From Caldithrix abyssi (GTDB taxonomy: Bacteria > Calditrichota > Calditrichia > Calditrichales > Calditrichaceae): a stretch of 64,000 nucleotides of DNA. The stretch lies in the NCBI GenBank assembly GCA_011369465.1, contig DRQG01000114.1, forward strand, positions 41,357 through 105,356. The letters are read 5' to 3'. Positions 35,910-44,178 of the stretch are shown here, piece by piece (positions within the stretch are counted from its first letter, which is position 1; each line of letters opens with the position of its first letter). The position numbers and the translations under genes were made by a program. The notes under the pieces are model-generated. The model had not been told where the DNA came from. It made no database searches and saw only the letters and a program-made list of their open reading frames with translations.

Positions 35910-36157
35910 TCGTTCTGCTCTTCCACATCTTCATAATTTACATAAGCCGGATAAATACCCAGTATCCCCGGCACCTCGTTAATCAATTTATCATTAATTC
36001 GTTCCAGCTCTTTGGGGGTTTGGCCTTCGAAAACCGCAACAATATTATTGTTTTTATGCACGCCGTAGGTTGTTACATTTTCCACGTTCTGCAATTGATT
36101 TAAAACCTGCGACGTCATTTCTTCTCTGGTAAGAATGACCACTCCGGCAATTGGCAT
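35906..36157 (-). CDS. napD: NapD, assembly chaperone for NapA
   Basis: The protein has 83 residues, the usual NapD size, with the family start MPIAGVVILTREE and a ferredoxin-like alpha/beta pattern ending IYPAYVNYED. NapD binds the twin-arginine signal of NapA in the cytoplasm until the molybdenum cofactor is in place. It lies between two ferredoxin genes: 1 bp after one, and overlapping the next by 4 bp. Confidence 0.9.
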   Translation of the reverse strand: MPIAGVVILTREEMTSQVLNQLQNVENVTTYGVHKNNNIVAVFEGQTPKELERINDKLINEVPGILGIYPAYVNYEDVEEQND

Positions 36158-36158
36158 A

Positions 36159-36740
36159 CTACCTCTTTTCCATTCTGTTTTGTGTTGATGGTTTTATCCG
36201 GATAGCGGGCTGCTCCGTCGGACATACCTGTACGCAGATACCGCATCCGGTACATTCCTCTTCCTGTACGACCGGTTTGTTGTCAACCATTGATATGGCT
36301 ATACCGCTTAAAGGGCATTTAACCACACAGGAAGGACAGTAAATCCCCTTGTAAGAAAAACAGATATCTTTAAGAACAACGGCTGTACCGAGGGGGATCG
36401 TTTTTCTTTCCATTCGCAAAGCGCCGCTTTTGCAGGCGGATATACACGGAAAATCTTCGCATAAATAACACGCCTGCCGCCGGGGATTAATCACGGGATA
36501 TCCATAGCGGGCGTCTTGCGGGTCATTCCTAAATACTTCTATTGCCTGGTACGGACAGACCGAAACGCATTGGTAGCTTTGTGAGCAGGTTTGTAAAAAT
36601 TCATCCTGCCCGCCCGCTCCCGGAGGCAAAAGAAAAGAATCCGCCGCAATTCCAATATTCCGGCTTTCTTTTTCAACCTCGGTACGGAAAAAACCGAAGA
36701 CTTCTTTCAAAAAATCTTTACGCGAAATAGGTTCGGACAT
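36159..36740 (-). CDS. Second NapG/NapF-like four-cluster ferredoxin protein
   Basis: The protein has 193 residues. The N-terminus SEPISRKDFLKEVFGFF resembles a twin-arginine motif but has one Arg replaced (SRKDFLK), so export is doubtful. Four cysteine sets follow: CSQSYQCVSVCP (an unusual CxxxxxC spacing in the first), CYLCEDFPCISAC, CFSYKGIYCPSCVVKCP and CTGCGICVQVCP. It sits directly after napA (62-bp gap) and before napD. It may be the NapF-type maturation protein or a NapG paralogue; sequence alone does not decide. Confidence 0.8.
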   Translation of the reverse strand: MSEPISRKDFLKEVFGFFRTEVEKESRNIGIAADSFLLPPGAGGQDEFLQTCSQSYQCVSVCPYQAIEVFRNDPQDARYGYPVINPRRQACYLCEDFPCISACKSGALRMERKTIPLGTAVVLKDICFSYKGIYCPSCVVKCPLSGIAISMVDNKPVVQEEECTGCGICVQVCPTEQPAIRIKPSTQNRMEKR

Positions 36741-36802
36741 GACATTTTTTTACATAATTCGACCTCCGGAATAAAAGCCGGAGGCCGAATCGGGTTAGTA
36801 TT

Positions 36803-39076
36803 TCAGGCCTTTTTAATTCTTGCCGCACACACTTTATATTCCGGTTCTTTTGAGCCCGGATCGAAGGCATCGATGGTAAGAATATTGGCCATCCATTTTT
36901 CCCAGTGCCAGGGGATGAAAATAGTTCCCGGTATAGGCCGGTCAATCACCCGCGCTTCAATTTCCAGGCTGCCGCGTCGGGTTTCCACAACCACCTGGTC
37001 TTTGTTATTGATGCCCATTTTCTTGGCGTCACTGGGGTTAATTTCCACATAGGCCTTGGGAACGGCCCTATTCAGTTCCGGTGCGGTCATGGTCATCGTA
37101 CCGGTGTGCCAATGTTCCATCACCCGACCGGTGCTCAGAGCCAAAGGGTATTCGGCATCGGTGGGTTCTTCCGGGCCTTTATCCGGACGGGCCCAAATGG
37201 TGGCATAACCGTCTTTGGCCTTGGGACCGTAAAAATACATACGGCGTCCTTTTTTCTTTTCCGCCGGCAGAGCGTCATAAATCGGATCGCCGTCTGTATA
37301 CCGTTTGTATGTACCGGGATGATCTTCGCTGGGAACCGGCCAGGTCAGGCCGCGTACTTTCTTCAAACGATCGTACGTTGCGCCCCATAAATCCATATCT
37401 TGTCCCTTGGTCAGGCCTCGGTATTCGTCCCAGATATCCTGGGCTGTTTGGTATTTTTCAAATTCTTTTACAAAGCCCATTTTTTTGCCCAAATCACGCA
37501 GCAAAAAGGCATCCCAAACCGCATCACCTTCCGGGTCTTTCACCTTGGGCATGTACTGCGAACGACGTTCGGTACAACCATACACACCTTCCTTTTCCGT
37601 CCAAAAAGCGGAAGGCAGTACCACATCGGCATATTTGGTCGTTGCGGTCGGAAAGAAGGATTCGGCAACCACCACAAACTGCTCTTCCAGTCCCTTCCAG
37701 TATTTGCTGGCGTTGGGCAAAGACTGGGCCGGGTTGGTGCACATGATATAGATACCTTTTATTTCCCCTTTGTTTAAGGCTTCGAACATGGCCACGGTGT
37801 GCTTGCCCGGTTTGGGCTGGATGCGTTCCACCGGTACGCCCCAAACTTTGGCCACCTGCTGGCGGTGTTTTTCTTTAACCACCAAACGATGGCCGGGCAA
37901 AAGATGGCACAAGCCGCCGCCTTCGCGCACGCCGCCGCAGGCATTGGGTTGGCCCGTGAGCGAGAAGGAATCGCAGCCCGGCTTACCGATTTTGCCGGTA
38001 AGCAGATGCAAATTGGTAATCAAGTTATTGGCCCAAACGCCGCGGGTGCGCTGGTTGATGCCCATAGTCCATAAAGACATGGCGGTTTCGGCCTTACCGA
38101 ACATGCGCGCCGCTTTGATAATATCTTCTGCCGGAACGCCGCTCCGCTGGGAAGCATATTCTGGTGTATATTTTTTCAGAAATTCTTTGTAACCGGCATA
38201 GTCAATTTTGTTTTTGTTGTCTTTAAAAATCACACTTGTCTTGATAAATTCTTCATCCGCATAACCTTCGTCGATGATAATTTTGGCCATGGCGTGCAAA
38301 ATGGCCAAATCGTAACCCGGTTTGGGAAACAAGTGCAAATCGGCTACCTGATCGGTCGGTGTTTTACGGGGATCAATGATCAGAATTTGAACATCCGGGT
38401 TTTTGGTTTTATGCCGCATGATGCGCTCAAAAAGGATGGGATGCGCTTCGGCGGTATTGGAGCCGATCAGCATAAAAAATTTGGCCTGCTCGATATCCTG
38501 ATAGGTGCCTGCCGGTTCATCGGCGCCCAGACTGGTTAAATAACCGCCTACGGCGCTGGCCATACAAAGCCGGGGATTTCCTTCCATATTATTTGTGCCA
38601 ATGCATCCCTTCCAAAGCTTATTGGCCATGTAGGTTTCTTCGGTTTCGGCCTGGCCGGAGCCGTAAAAAGCAAGGGCATTTGCCCCGTGTTTTTGGCGGA
38701 TTTCGTTGAATTTTTTAGCTACGAAATCCAAGGCCTCGTCCACGGTTACTTTCTCAAATTTGCCATTCTTTTTAATCATGGCATGTTTCAGACGGGTTTT
38801 GGAATTAACCGCCTTTGGCAGATAAAAGGCCTTCACACACAGATGGCCTCTGTTGATTGTGTTTTCCTTATCACCTTTAACGGCCACAACCTTGCCGTCT
38901 TTGGTTCCTACCATCACGCCGCAGCCCGTACCGCAATACCGACAAACGGATTTATGCCACTCTACCTGCCCGGCAAACAGGTTGTTTTTCATCCCGGGAA
39001 GCAGATTAACGCCAATGCTGGCGGCAGCGGTTGCGGCGGCGGATGTTTTAAGAAACTCTCTACGAGAGACAGTCAT
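36803..39076 (-). CDS. napA: Periplasmic nitrate reductase catalytic subunit NapA
   Basis: The protein has 757 residues. A twin-arginine signal (SRREFLKTSAAATAAAS) leads into a 4Fe-4S site (C45, C48, C52, C80) with the conserved K82 between cluster and cofactor. The molybdenum ligand is C171 in NPRLCMASAV, as in NapA rather than the Asp of NarG. Bis-MGD binding motifs such as MGINQRTRG and SLTGQPNACGGVREGGG are present. It reduces nitrate to nitrite in the periplasm. Length and lack of a NapB gene fit the monomeric Desulfovibrio-type NapA. It is preceded by the tetraheme NapM gene (15-bp gap) and followed by ferredoxin, napD, napG and napH genes. Formate dehydrogenase is less likely because no Sec or Cys formate motif is seen. 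Confidence 0.94.
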   Translation of the reverse strand: MTVSRREFLKTSAAATAAASIGVNLLPGMKNNLFAGQVEWHKSVCRYCGTGCGVMVGTKDGKVVAVKGDKENTINRGHLCVKAFYLPKAVNSKTRLKHAMIKKNGKFEKVTVDEALDFVAKKFNEIRQKHGANALAFYGSGQAETEETYMANKLWKGCIGTNNMEGNPRLCMASAVGGYLTSLGADEPAGTYQDIEQAKFFMLIGSNTAEAHPILFERIMRHKTKNPDVQILIIDPRKTPTDQVADLHLFPKPGYDLAILHAMAKIIIDEGYADEEFIKTSVIFKDNKNKIDYAGYKEFLKKYTPEYASQRSGVPAEDIIKAARMFGKAETAMSLWTMGINQRTRGVWANNLITNLHLLTGKIGKPGCDSFSLTGQPNACGGVREGGGLCHLLPGHRLVVKEKHRQQVAKVWGVPVERIQPKPGKHTVAMFEALNKGEIKGIYIMCTNPAQSLPNASKYWKGLEEQFVVVAESFFPTATTKYADVVLPSAFWTEKEGVYGCTERRSQYMPKVKDPEGDAVWDAFLLRDLGKKMGFVKEFEKYQTAQDIWDEYRGLTKGQDMDLWGATYDRLKKVRGLTWPVPSEDHPGTYKRYTDGDPIYDALPAEKKKGRRMYFYGPKAKDGYATIWARPDKGPEEPTDAEYPLALSTGRVMEHWHTGTMTMTAPELNRAVPKAYVEINPSDAKKMGINNKDQVVVETRRGSLEIEARVIDRPIPGTIFIPWHWEKWMANILTIDAFDPGSKEPEYKVCAARIKKA

Positions 39077-39091
39077 CTTTGCCTCCTTCTT

Positions 39092-39469
39092 TTATTCTTT
39101 CTTCTTGGTTTTTAAACTATGTCCGTCATGACATTCGAAACAACGATCGGCTTTATCGGGTTTGAAACATCCTTCATTGCTCGAATGACAGGTAATACAA
39201 CCGTCCACGCCGGGTTCTGCGGAAAAATTTTCCACACCGTCGCCGTGGCAAATATAGCAGCCAAAGTTCATTTTACCGTGAGCGCTGCTTTTCCATGCGG
39301 CCGTTTCATCCGGGGTTTCATCCGCGTGACATTCCATACAACTAATGGTGTAGTCCACATCCGGATGTTCCTCTTCCCCTTCATCCATAGAAGCCTTGGA
39401 GCTGAAAGAGAGAAGAAAACCGGCAGAAAGCAGCACAAGGAAGATCCAAATAAAATGTTTCGCTCTCAT
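39092..39469 (-). CDS. napM: NapM-like tetraheme cytochrome c
   Basis: The protein has 125 residues with a signal peptide (IWIFLVLLSAGFLLSFSSKAS) and four CxxCH sites (CMECH, CYICH, CITCH, CFECH) in about 75 residues. Together with its place in front of napA this matches NapM, the tetraheme electron donor in Desulfovibrio-type nap loci. It probably replaces NapB/NapC as the periplasmic donor to NapA. Confidence 0.85.
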   Translation of the reverse strand: MRAKHFIWIFLVLLSAGFLLSFSSKASMDEGEEEHPDVDYTISCMECHADETPDETAAWKSSAHGKMNFGCYICHGDGVENFSAEPGVDGCITCHSSNEGCFKPDKADRCFECHDGHSLKTKKKE

Positions 39470-39493
39470 GGGTTATCTCCGTTTTTGGTTTGA

Positions 39494-39524
39494 ACAAAAT
39501 GAAACCAGCCCTTTGCAGGGCTGG
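39494..39524 (-). terminator. Hairpin between porin gene and napM (terminator or attenuator)
   Basis: A perfect 8-bp stem CCAGCCCT/AGGGCTGG with a 4-nt loop is followed on the minus strand by TTTCATTTTG. It lies between the porin stop and napM start. It may end the porin transcript or only lower read-through into the nap operon. Confidence 0.6.
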
Positions 39525-39537
39525 CTATACATAGATT

Positions 39538-40998
39538 TTAGAATTTATACAGCACAACGCCTTTCATTTCCCAGGCATTATCCATCCATTTGTTGGTACC
39601 GTTAATCAGATAACCGGCTGCGTCACCGGGCATGAAGTAGCCGCCGCGCAGTATGAAAGCCAGTTTTTCAATCGGGGTGATTTTAAGGCGGAAGTCGATT
39701 TCCTGCCCGAGGCTGGTGGAAGATTTGCCGTTCATATTGGGCGTCCCTTCAGCAGTCCATTCGTATACGGGCTGTGTGGCCATAATGTAGTTGTAGGACA
39801 GGAACCCGCCTAAGTTCTTGGCAATTTTAATATCCGTATTCAGTTGAACGATGGTTGTGTTTTCCAATTCGCGATAGGCGCGCACATTGGGAGCACCCAA
39901 CCCCTGAGGACTGATACCTTCTTCATCCGGCATGATAGAATCTTCCCATACTTCCGTAATATAGAAAAAGCCGCTGGTACGCAATTTGTTAACATTTCCC
40001 GGGCCTTTGGTTAAATCGTCATCACCGGAACCCAGTCCTAAAACGCCTCCTACGGATACCTTATCGGTAGCGGCATATTTGGCATTCAGGTACAGATTAT
40101 AGCCGCTGAGGTTACCGTCGTTGATATCCCACATCTGTTTTGCGCCGTGCACGGTATTGTTGATTTCGTCTTTTCCGGTCAGATAGTTGAATTCGCCGTC
40201 CAGAGTCAATTTACCCACCTTGTATTTTGCAGCGAAGCCGAGAGCAATCAGAGTAGAGATTTGAGGTGAAAAACGGGTTTTGAAAAATTGTAAGCCGTCG
40301 GGTACAAAAGCGTTGGAATCGGCCGTACTTTTGTCGGAATAGTAGAAACCGAAAGCATTCCAACTGAAACTTCCGTCCGTATTGGATCCTATCACATCAA
40401 TCGAATATAAATCGGCGTCGCGGTAATCGGCCGTGCCTATCTGTTGGTCGGTCAAATTATCGCCGTTTTCGTTCACCTTTGCCCAGCTTAAGGTCATTTT
40501 TTTACCGATAACGTTATTTACATCCAGTTGAACACCGTCGTAATTATTATCCACCATCATCTTATGGCCGTAACCGTACCACATGCGACCGATTCGTCCG
40601 GCAAACATATCATTCAGCTTAAAGGCTACATAGGCCTGATCCACATGAAACAGGAAGTTGGTATCTTTGAAATCGAATAGGCTGCTGGCGCCGGTCTTTC
40701 CCCAACGATCTACACCGCGGCGTATATTATCTACGCCCCACCAACCCTGTGCCATATCGAAGCGGGTAACGGCTTTCAGATTGTCGCTGATGGCTGCTTC
40801 AACCCGAAACCGCAGCATCTGTACCACATAATTGTCGTTGTAATCAAAACCGGTATCGCCGCCGGTTTTTTTACCCAACCAGAATTGATGCTGGCTTTGT
40901 GCAAAAGCGGAATATACTCCCCCTATTTTAAACTCAACCGCCCATAAAGAACTACTTAACAGCATAACAACCATCATAGTTACAAATAGCTTTTTCAT
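39538..40998 (-). CDS. Outer-membrane beta-barrel porin of the nitrate reductase locus
   Basis: The protein has 486 residues. A signal peptide (MMVVMLLSSSLWAVEF) is followed by alternating strands with aromatic girdles (LKAVTRFDMAQGWWGVDN, MTLSWAKVNENGDNLTD), and the C-terminal residue is Phe (VLYKF), the outer-membrane insertion signal. No plug or known substrate motif is recognised; alginate-export or phosphate-type porins have a similar look. It is the first minus-strand gene before napM, 68 bp away, so it may serve nitrate or nitrite passage (inference). Upstream lies a 33-bp palindrome that could be its operator. Confidence 0.85.
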   Translation of the reverse strand: MKKLFVTMMVVMLLSSSLWAVEFKIGGVYSAFAQSQHQFWLGKKTGGDTGFDYNDNYVVQMLRFRVEAAISDNLKAVTRFDMAQGWWGVDNIRRGVDRWGKTGASSLFDFKDTNFLFHVDQAYVAFKLNDMFAGRIGRMWYGYGHKMMVDNNYDGVQLDVNNVIGKKMTLSWAKVNENGDNLTDQQIGTADYRDADLYSIDVIGSNTDGSFSWNAFGFYYSDKSTADSNAFVPDGLQFFKTRFSPQISTLIALGFAAKYKVGKLTLDGEFNYLTGKDEINNTVHGAKQMWDINDGNLSGYNLYLNAKYAATDKVSVGGVLGLGSGDDDLTKGPGNVNKLRTSGFFYITEVWEDSIMPDEEGISPQGLGAPNVRAYRELENTTIVQLNTDIKIAKNLGGFLSYNYIMATQPVYEWTAEGTPNMNGKSSTSLGQEIDFRLKITPIEKLAFILRGGYFMPGDAAGYLINGTNKWMDNAWEMKGVVLYKF

Positions 40999-41314
40999 TT
41001 TACCTCCTTTAAATAAGTTAGTAAGAACAATGAATAGTTAGGGATTTGATACGAATCTCTATTTTATATTCAAAAAACATACCAGTAGAATGGATATGAC
41101 GTTATAGTTTAATAATATTGAAGTTAGACACCGTATATTTAGACTATTAAGGAATTGAAATCGACGTTATATCGTCACAGTGACGGTATAACGTCACTAC
41201 AAAGGAGTCTTTCAGCCGATACCCGGATATTTTATAGTAGCATATATTCCGTAATTTTAGTAAAATAGCGGCCACCTTAAGATGTCAACAAAATCGAAAA
41301 GCAGGTAAAAAGAA
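40999..41314. other. Divergent control region between porin/nap and iscS/thiI genes
   Basis: This 316-bp AT-rich gap has no gene. It contains the near-perfect palindrome at 41163-41195 and a related half site TGACGTTATA at 41097-41106, with the same 9-bp word GACGTTATA. A ribosome binding site AAAGGAGG-like on the minus strand (41002-41010) serves the porin gene. No canonical promoter stands out. Confidence 0.55.
41163..41195. promoter_or_regulatory. 33-bp near-perfect palindrome, candidate operator
   Basis: Left arm GACGTTATATCGTCAC and right arm GTGACGGTATAACGTC pair in 15 of 16 positions around a single central A. No T run follows on either strand, so it is not a simple terminator. The centre TCACAGTGA recalls the half-site spacing of CRP/FNR-family operators, but the outer arms are longer. 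A single GACGTTATA half site occurs 65 bp away. It lies 165 bp upstream of the porin gene and 120 bp upstream of the desulfurase gene. Confidence 0.6.
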
Positions 41315-42463
41315 GTGAACGAAAAAATTTATTTGGATAATGCCGCCACTACCCCGCTGGACCCACGGGTACGGGAAACCATGTTTGAAATATACAAATC
41401 CCATTGGGGCAACCCCAGCGGTGTGCATCGATTTTCCAAAACAATGGCGGGATTATTGGAAGAGGCCCGTGAGCAATTCGCCGGTTTTTTAGGATGTAAA
41501 CCCGGCGAGATCGTTTTTACCGGATCGGCCACGGAAAGCAACAACACCGTTTTAAAGGGCATAGCCCGTACACTGCAATATAAAGGCAATCATATTATTA
41601 TTTCGCGGATCGAGCATCCTTCCGTGGCTAAAACAGCGGGATTTTTACAGAAAAACGGTTTTGACGTAACAACGCTCAAAGCAGACCGTCAGGGGCATAT
41701 CGATTTGCAGGAGTTAAAGAGCCAAATCCGCAAAGAGACTATTCTGGTGTCCATTATATTTGCTAACAATGAGATTGGCACCGTCCAACCGCTTAAAGAG
41801 ATAGCGAAAATCTGTCATCAATCCGGTGTGCTGTTTCATACCGACGCCGTACAGGCTTTTGGCAAACGCAAAATCAAAGTAAAAGAGCTGGGCGTCGATT
41901 TGCTGACGGCCACGGCGCATAAAATATACGGTCCTGTGGGTTCGGCTCTTCTATACTGTAATAGCGGTATTAACTTTGAACCCCTGCTGCACGGCGGCGG
42001 ACAGGAGGACGGCAAACGGGCTTCGACCGAAAACATTGCCGCCATTAGCGGTTTTGCCCGGGCAGCAGACATTTATGAGCAAGAGCGGGATGAAGAGAAT
42101 GCCCGTTATGAGAAATGGAAAAAAGAAATCATTCGGACGTTGGACGGTAAAATTCCGGATATGCTGGTCAACGGCGACGTGCAAAAAGGGCTGCACAATA
42201 TCATCAGCCTGTCCTTTAAGGGCGCCGATTCCCAACTGCTGATGATGCAGCTGGACCGGATGGGATTTGCCGTTTCCAGCGGATCGGCCTGTTCATCGGG
42301 CAGCGTTAAGCCTTCGGGAATTTTACAGGCCTGCGGCATTCCTGATTCCTTTATTCGCGGAACGCTGCGTATTTCGCCGGGACGGTTTAATAAGGATGAA
42401 GAGATAGAGAAATTCGTCCGCATCCTGCCCGATATCGTGGAAAAAGTACGGAAGCTGTCATGA
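41315..42463 (+). CDS. iscS: Cysteine desulfurase (NifS/IscS family)
   Basis: The protein has 382 residues and starts with GTG. It is a PLP enzyme that takes sulfur from L-cysteine, leaving a protein persulfide. Visible are the N-terminal IYLDNAATTPLDP, HTDAVQAFGK, the PLP lysine K203 in TATAHKIYGP, RASTEN, and the catalytic C326 in SSGSACSSGS. It overlaps thiI by 4 bp, so its sulfur most likely goes to ThiI for tRNA 4-thiouridine or thiazole synthesis rather than, or as well as, iron-sulfur clusters. This pairing is common in Firmicutes. Confidence 0.93.
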   Translation: MNEKIYLDNAATTPLDPRVRETMFEIYKSHWGNPSGVHRFSKTMAGLLEEAREQFAGFLGCKPGEIVFTGSATESNNTVLKGIARTLQYKGNHIIISRIEHPSVAKTAGFLQKNGFDVTTLKADRQGHIDLQELKSQIRKETILVSIIFANNEIGTVQPLKEIAKICHQSGVLFHTDAVQAFGKRKIKVKELGVDLLTATAHKIYGPVGSALLYCNSGINFEPLLHGGGQEDGKRASTENIAAISGFARAADIYEQERDEENARYEKWKKEIIRTLDGKIPDMLVNGDVQKGLHNIISLSFKGADSQLLMMQLDRMGFAVSSGSACSSGSVKPSGILQACGIPDSFIRGTLRISPGRFNKDEEIEKFVRILPDIVEKVRKLS

Positions 42464-43623
42464 GTCTGACCTATATTTGTCATTACAGCGAAATCGGATT
42501 AAAGGGGAAAAACCGCTCCGTTTTCGAAAAACAGTTGATGCACAATATAAAGCGCGCTTTAAGAGCCAACGGCTGTGACCCGCTGCCCCATTTGCGTATT
42601 TTAGACAAACGGGTGCTGGCTTCCTTTCACCAACCTGCCCAGAGTGACTTGATAGAAAAAAGCTTATCCGATGTGTTCGGGCTGGTACATTTCGCCCAAG
42701 TCCGGCAGGTGGATAACGACTTGGAGGCTATAAAGGAAGCCTGTTTAGCCGAGCTGGAGCCGTTATCCTTCGATAGTTTTGCTATACGTACCAAACGGGC
42801 CAATAAGCGTTTTGCATACACATCCAATGATGTGAACGTATTTCTGGGCGCGGCGGTGGTGGAAAAAATGAATAAAAAAGTAAACCTGAGTGCGCCGGAT
42901 ATAACCTGTTTTGTGGAAGTTCTGGATCATCACAGTTTTGTTTATGCCCGCAAGATACCCGGTGCAGGCGGTTTGCCGGTGGGAACAAGCGGCAAGATAA
43001 TGGCTTTGCTTTCCGGCGGATTTGATTCCCCGGTGGCGGCATATTTTGCCCTGAAACGCGGCGCTACCTGCGAGTTTATCCATTTTCATTCCTTTCCTTA
43101 CACCAACAAAAAGTCTCAGGAAAAAGTAAAAGAACTGGCGTTACAGCTAAACCGGTATCAATTTAATGCCAAACTTCACCTGGTGCCTTTTGCCGAAACG
43201 CAGGAAGACATTGTGCTCAACTGTCCGGACAGCCTGCGCGTGGTGCTGTACCGTCGATTTATGATGCGCCTGGCCGAAAAGCTGGCCCGCAAAAACAAAG
43301 CCCGCGCCCTGCTCACCGGCGAGTCGCTGGGACAGGTAGCTTCCCAAACCCTGGCCAATATGGGCGTTGTGGAGGCGGTCACTTCTCTGCCCGTGCTGCG
43401 TCCTCTGGTCGGGCTGGATAAAAACGAGATCATCGCCAAAGCACGGGAAATCGGCACCTACGATATATCCGTCCGTCCGCACGACGATGCCTGCACCCGC
43501 TTTATGCCCAAACACCCGGTTATCCACGCCCGTTTATATGAGGTGGAAAAAGCCGAACAAGCGCTGGATATCGAAGCAATGGTGGAAAGGGACTTCAGGA
43601 ATATTGAAACTTTGGAGCTATAA
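42460..43623 (+). CDS. thiI: tRNA 4-thiouridine synthase ThiI (without rhodanese domain)
   Basis: The protein has 387 residues. The N-terminal ferredoxin-like and THUMP domains (ICHYSEIGLKGKNRSVFEKQL, ANKRFAYTSNDVN) bind tRNA. The PP-loop ATPase motif LLSGGFDSPVAAY adenylates U8, and GESLGQVASQTLANM is a family signature. It ends with HDDACTRFMPKHP and has no C-terminal rhodanese domain, unlike E. coli ThiI of 482 residues. Sulfur is then expected to come straight from the partner desulfurase encoded in the overlapping upstream gene. A tRNA-Lys gene lies 220 bp downstream. Confidence 0.94.
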   Translation: MSLTYICHYSEIGLKGKNRSVFEKQLMHNIKRALRANGCDPLPHLRILDKRVLASFHQPAQSDLIEKSLSDVFGLVHFAQVRQVDNDLEAIKEACLAELEPLSFDSFAIRTKRANKRFAYTSNDVNVFLGAAVVEKMNKKVNLSAPDITCFVEVLDHHSFVYARKIPGAGGLPVGTSGKIMALLSGGFDSPVAAYFALKRGATCEFIHFHSFPYTNKKSQEKVKELALQLNRYQFNAKLHLVPFAETQEDIVLNCPDSLRVVLYRRFMMRLAEKLARKNKARALLTGESLGQVASQTLANMGVVEAVTSLPVLRPLVGLDKNEIIAKAREIGTYDISVRPHDDACTRFMPKHPVIHARLYEVEKAEQALDIEAMVERDFRNIETLEL

Positions 43624-43639
43624 AGGAGACGGAGGCAAA

Positions 43640-43795
43640 TTCCAAATCTCTAAAGACAAAACACAAGTAAATTCCAAACAACAAAATACAAAGTTCAAAT
43701 ATATCTCAAATTTCAATTCTCAAGAATAAAACGAAGTCCCAGAATTGAAATTTGTTTTTGGAATTTATTTGGTATTTGTATTTTGTAAATTGTTA
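43640..43795. repeat. Large imperfect inverted repeat, AT-rich
   Basis: The inner arms AAATTTCAATTCT (43708-43720) and AGAATTGAAATTT (43741-43753) are perfect 13-bp complements around a 20-bp centre. Outside them, words such as ATTCCAAA and AAAATACAAA on the left recur in reverse complement on the right (TTTGGTATTTGTATTTTG), giving an imperfect repeat of about 70 bp per arm. It fills the gap between thiI and tRNA-Lys, with no coding frame. Confidence 0.7.
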
Positions 43796-43846
43796 TTTAA
43801 CCCGGTTGCTTTTTTAATAATGAGTATTTAAATTTAGAAACTTGTT

Positions 43847-43922
43847 GCACCTGTAGCTCAATTGGTAGAGCAGCGGACTCTTAATCCGTTGGTTGAAGGT
43901 TCGATTCCTTCCAGGTGTACCA
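43847..43922 (+). tRNA. tRNA-Lys (anticodon CUU)
   Basis: The gene is 76 nt long with encoded CCA. The acceptor stem is GCACCTG/CAGGTGT (one G-U pair), the D arm AGCTCAATTGGTAGAGC, the anticodon loop CTCTTAA giving CUU for AAG codons, and the T arm GGTTCGATTCC. All arms pair well. A terminator follows 8 bp after the CCA. Confidence 0.96.
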
Positions 43923-43930
43923 CTAACTAC

Positions 43931-43967
43931 AAGGGCTTACGGCATTTTTGTTGTAAGCCCTTTTTTT
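43931..43967 (+). terminator. Rho-independent terminator of tRNA-Lys
   Basis: A perfect 10-bp stem AAGGGCTTAC/GTAAGCCCTT with a 12-nt loop is followed by a T run of about seven. Confidence 0.93.
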
Positions 43968-43993
43968 ATAAGCAGTTGACAAGTGCTTTACCT

Positions 43994-44140
43994 GTGTTGT
44001 GGGTTTTAATTTTACCGCAATTGGCCAAAAATATTCCAGCGTCCTTGGGAGGCATGCTTTTGGGATGTTCCATGAATCTTTCTTTTTTGCTTTATTTTGC
44101 TGTTTCCACTATTTTGGTATGGAAATCGGTTATTAAATAG
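43994..44140 (+). pseudogene. Short membrane-protein reading frame or remnant behind the tRNA
   Basis: The frame from GTG 43994 to TAG 44140 encodes about 48 residues with two hydrophobic stretches (LPVLWVLILPQLA and LGGMLLGCSMNLSFLLYFAVST). It has no ribosome binding site and no upstream signal. Its composition is protein-like, which suggests a decayed membrane-protein gene or a very short one. It lies right after the tRNA terminator. Confidence 0.25.
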
Positions 44141-44178
44141 AAAATCGGCAAGCAATTTGCCCCATGAAAGGACTATTT

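Noticed and set aside
36905..38192. Several plus-strand frames opposite napA
   Set aside because: napA is unmistakable and the other frames are by-products of its codon use.
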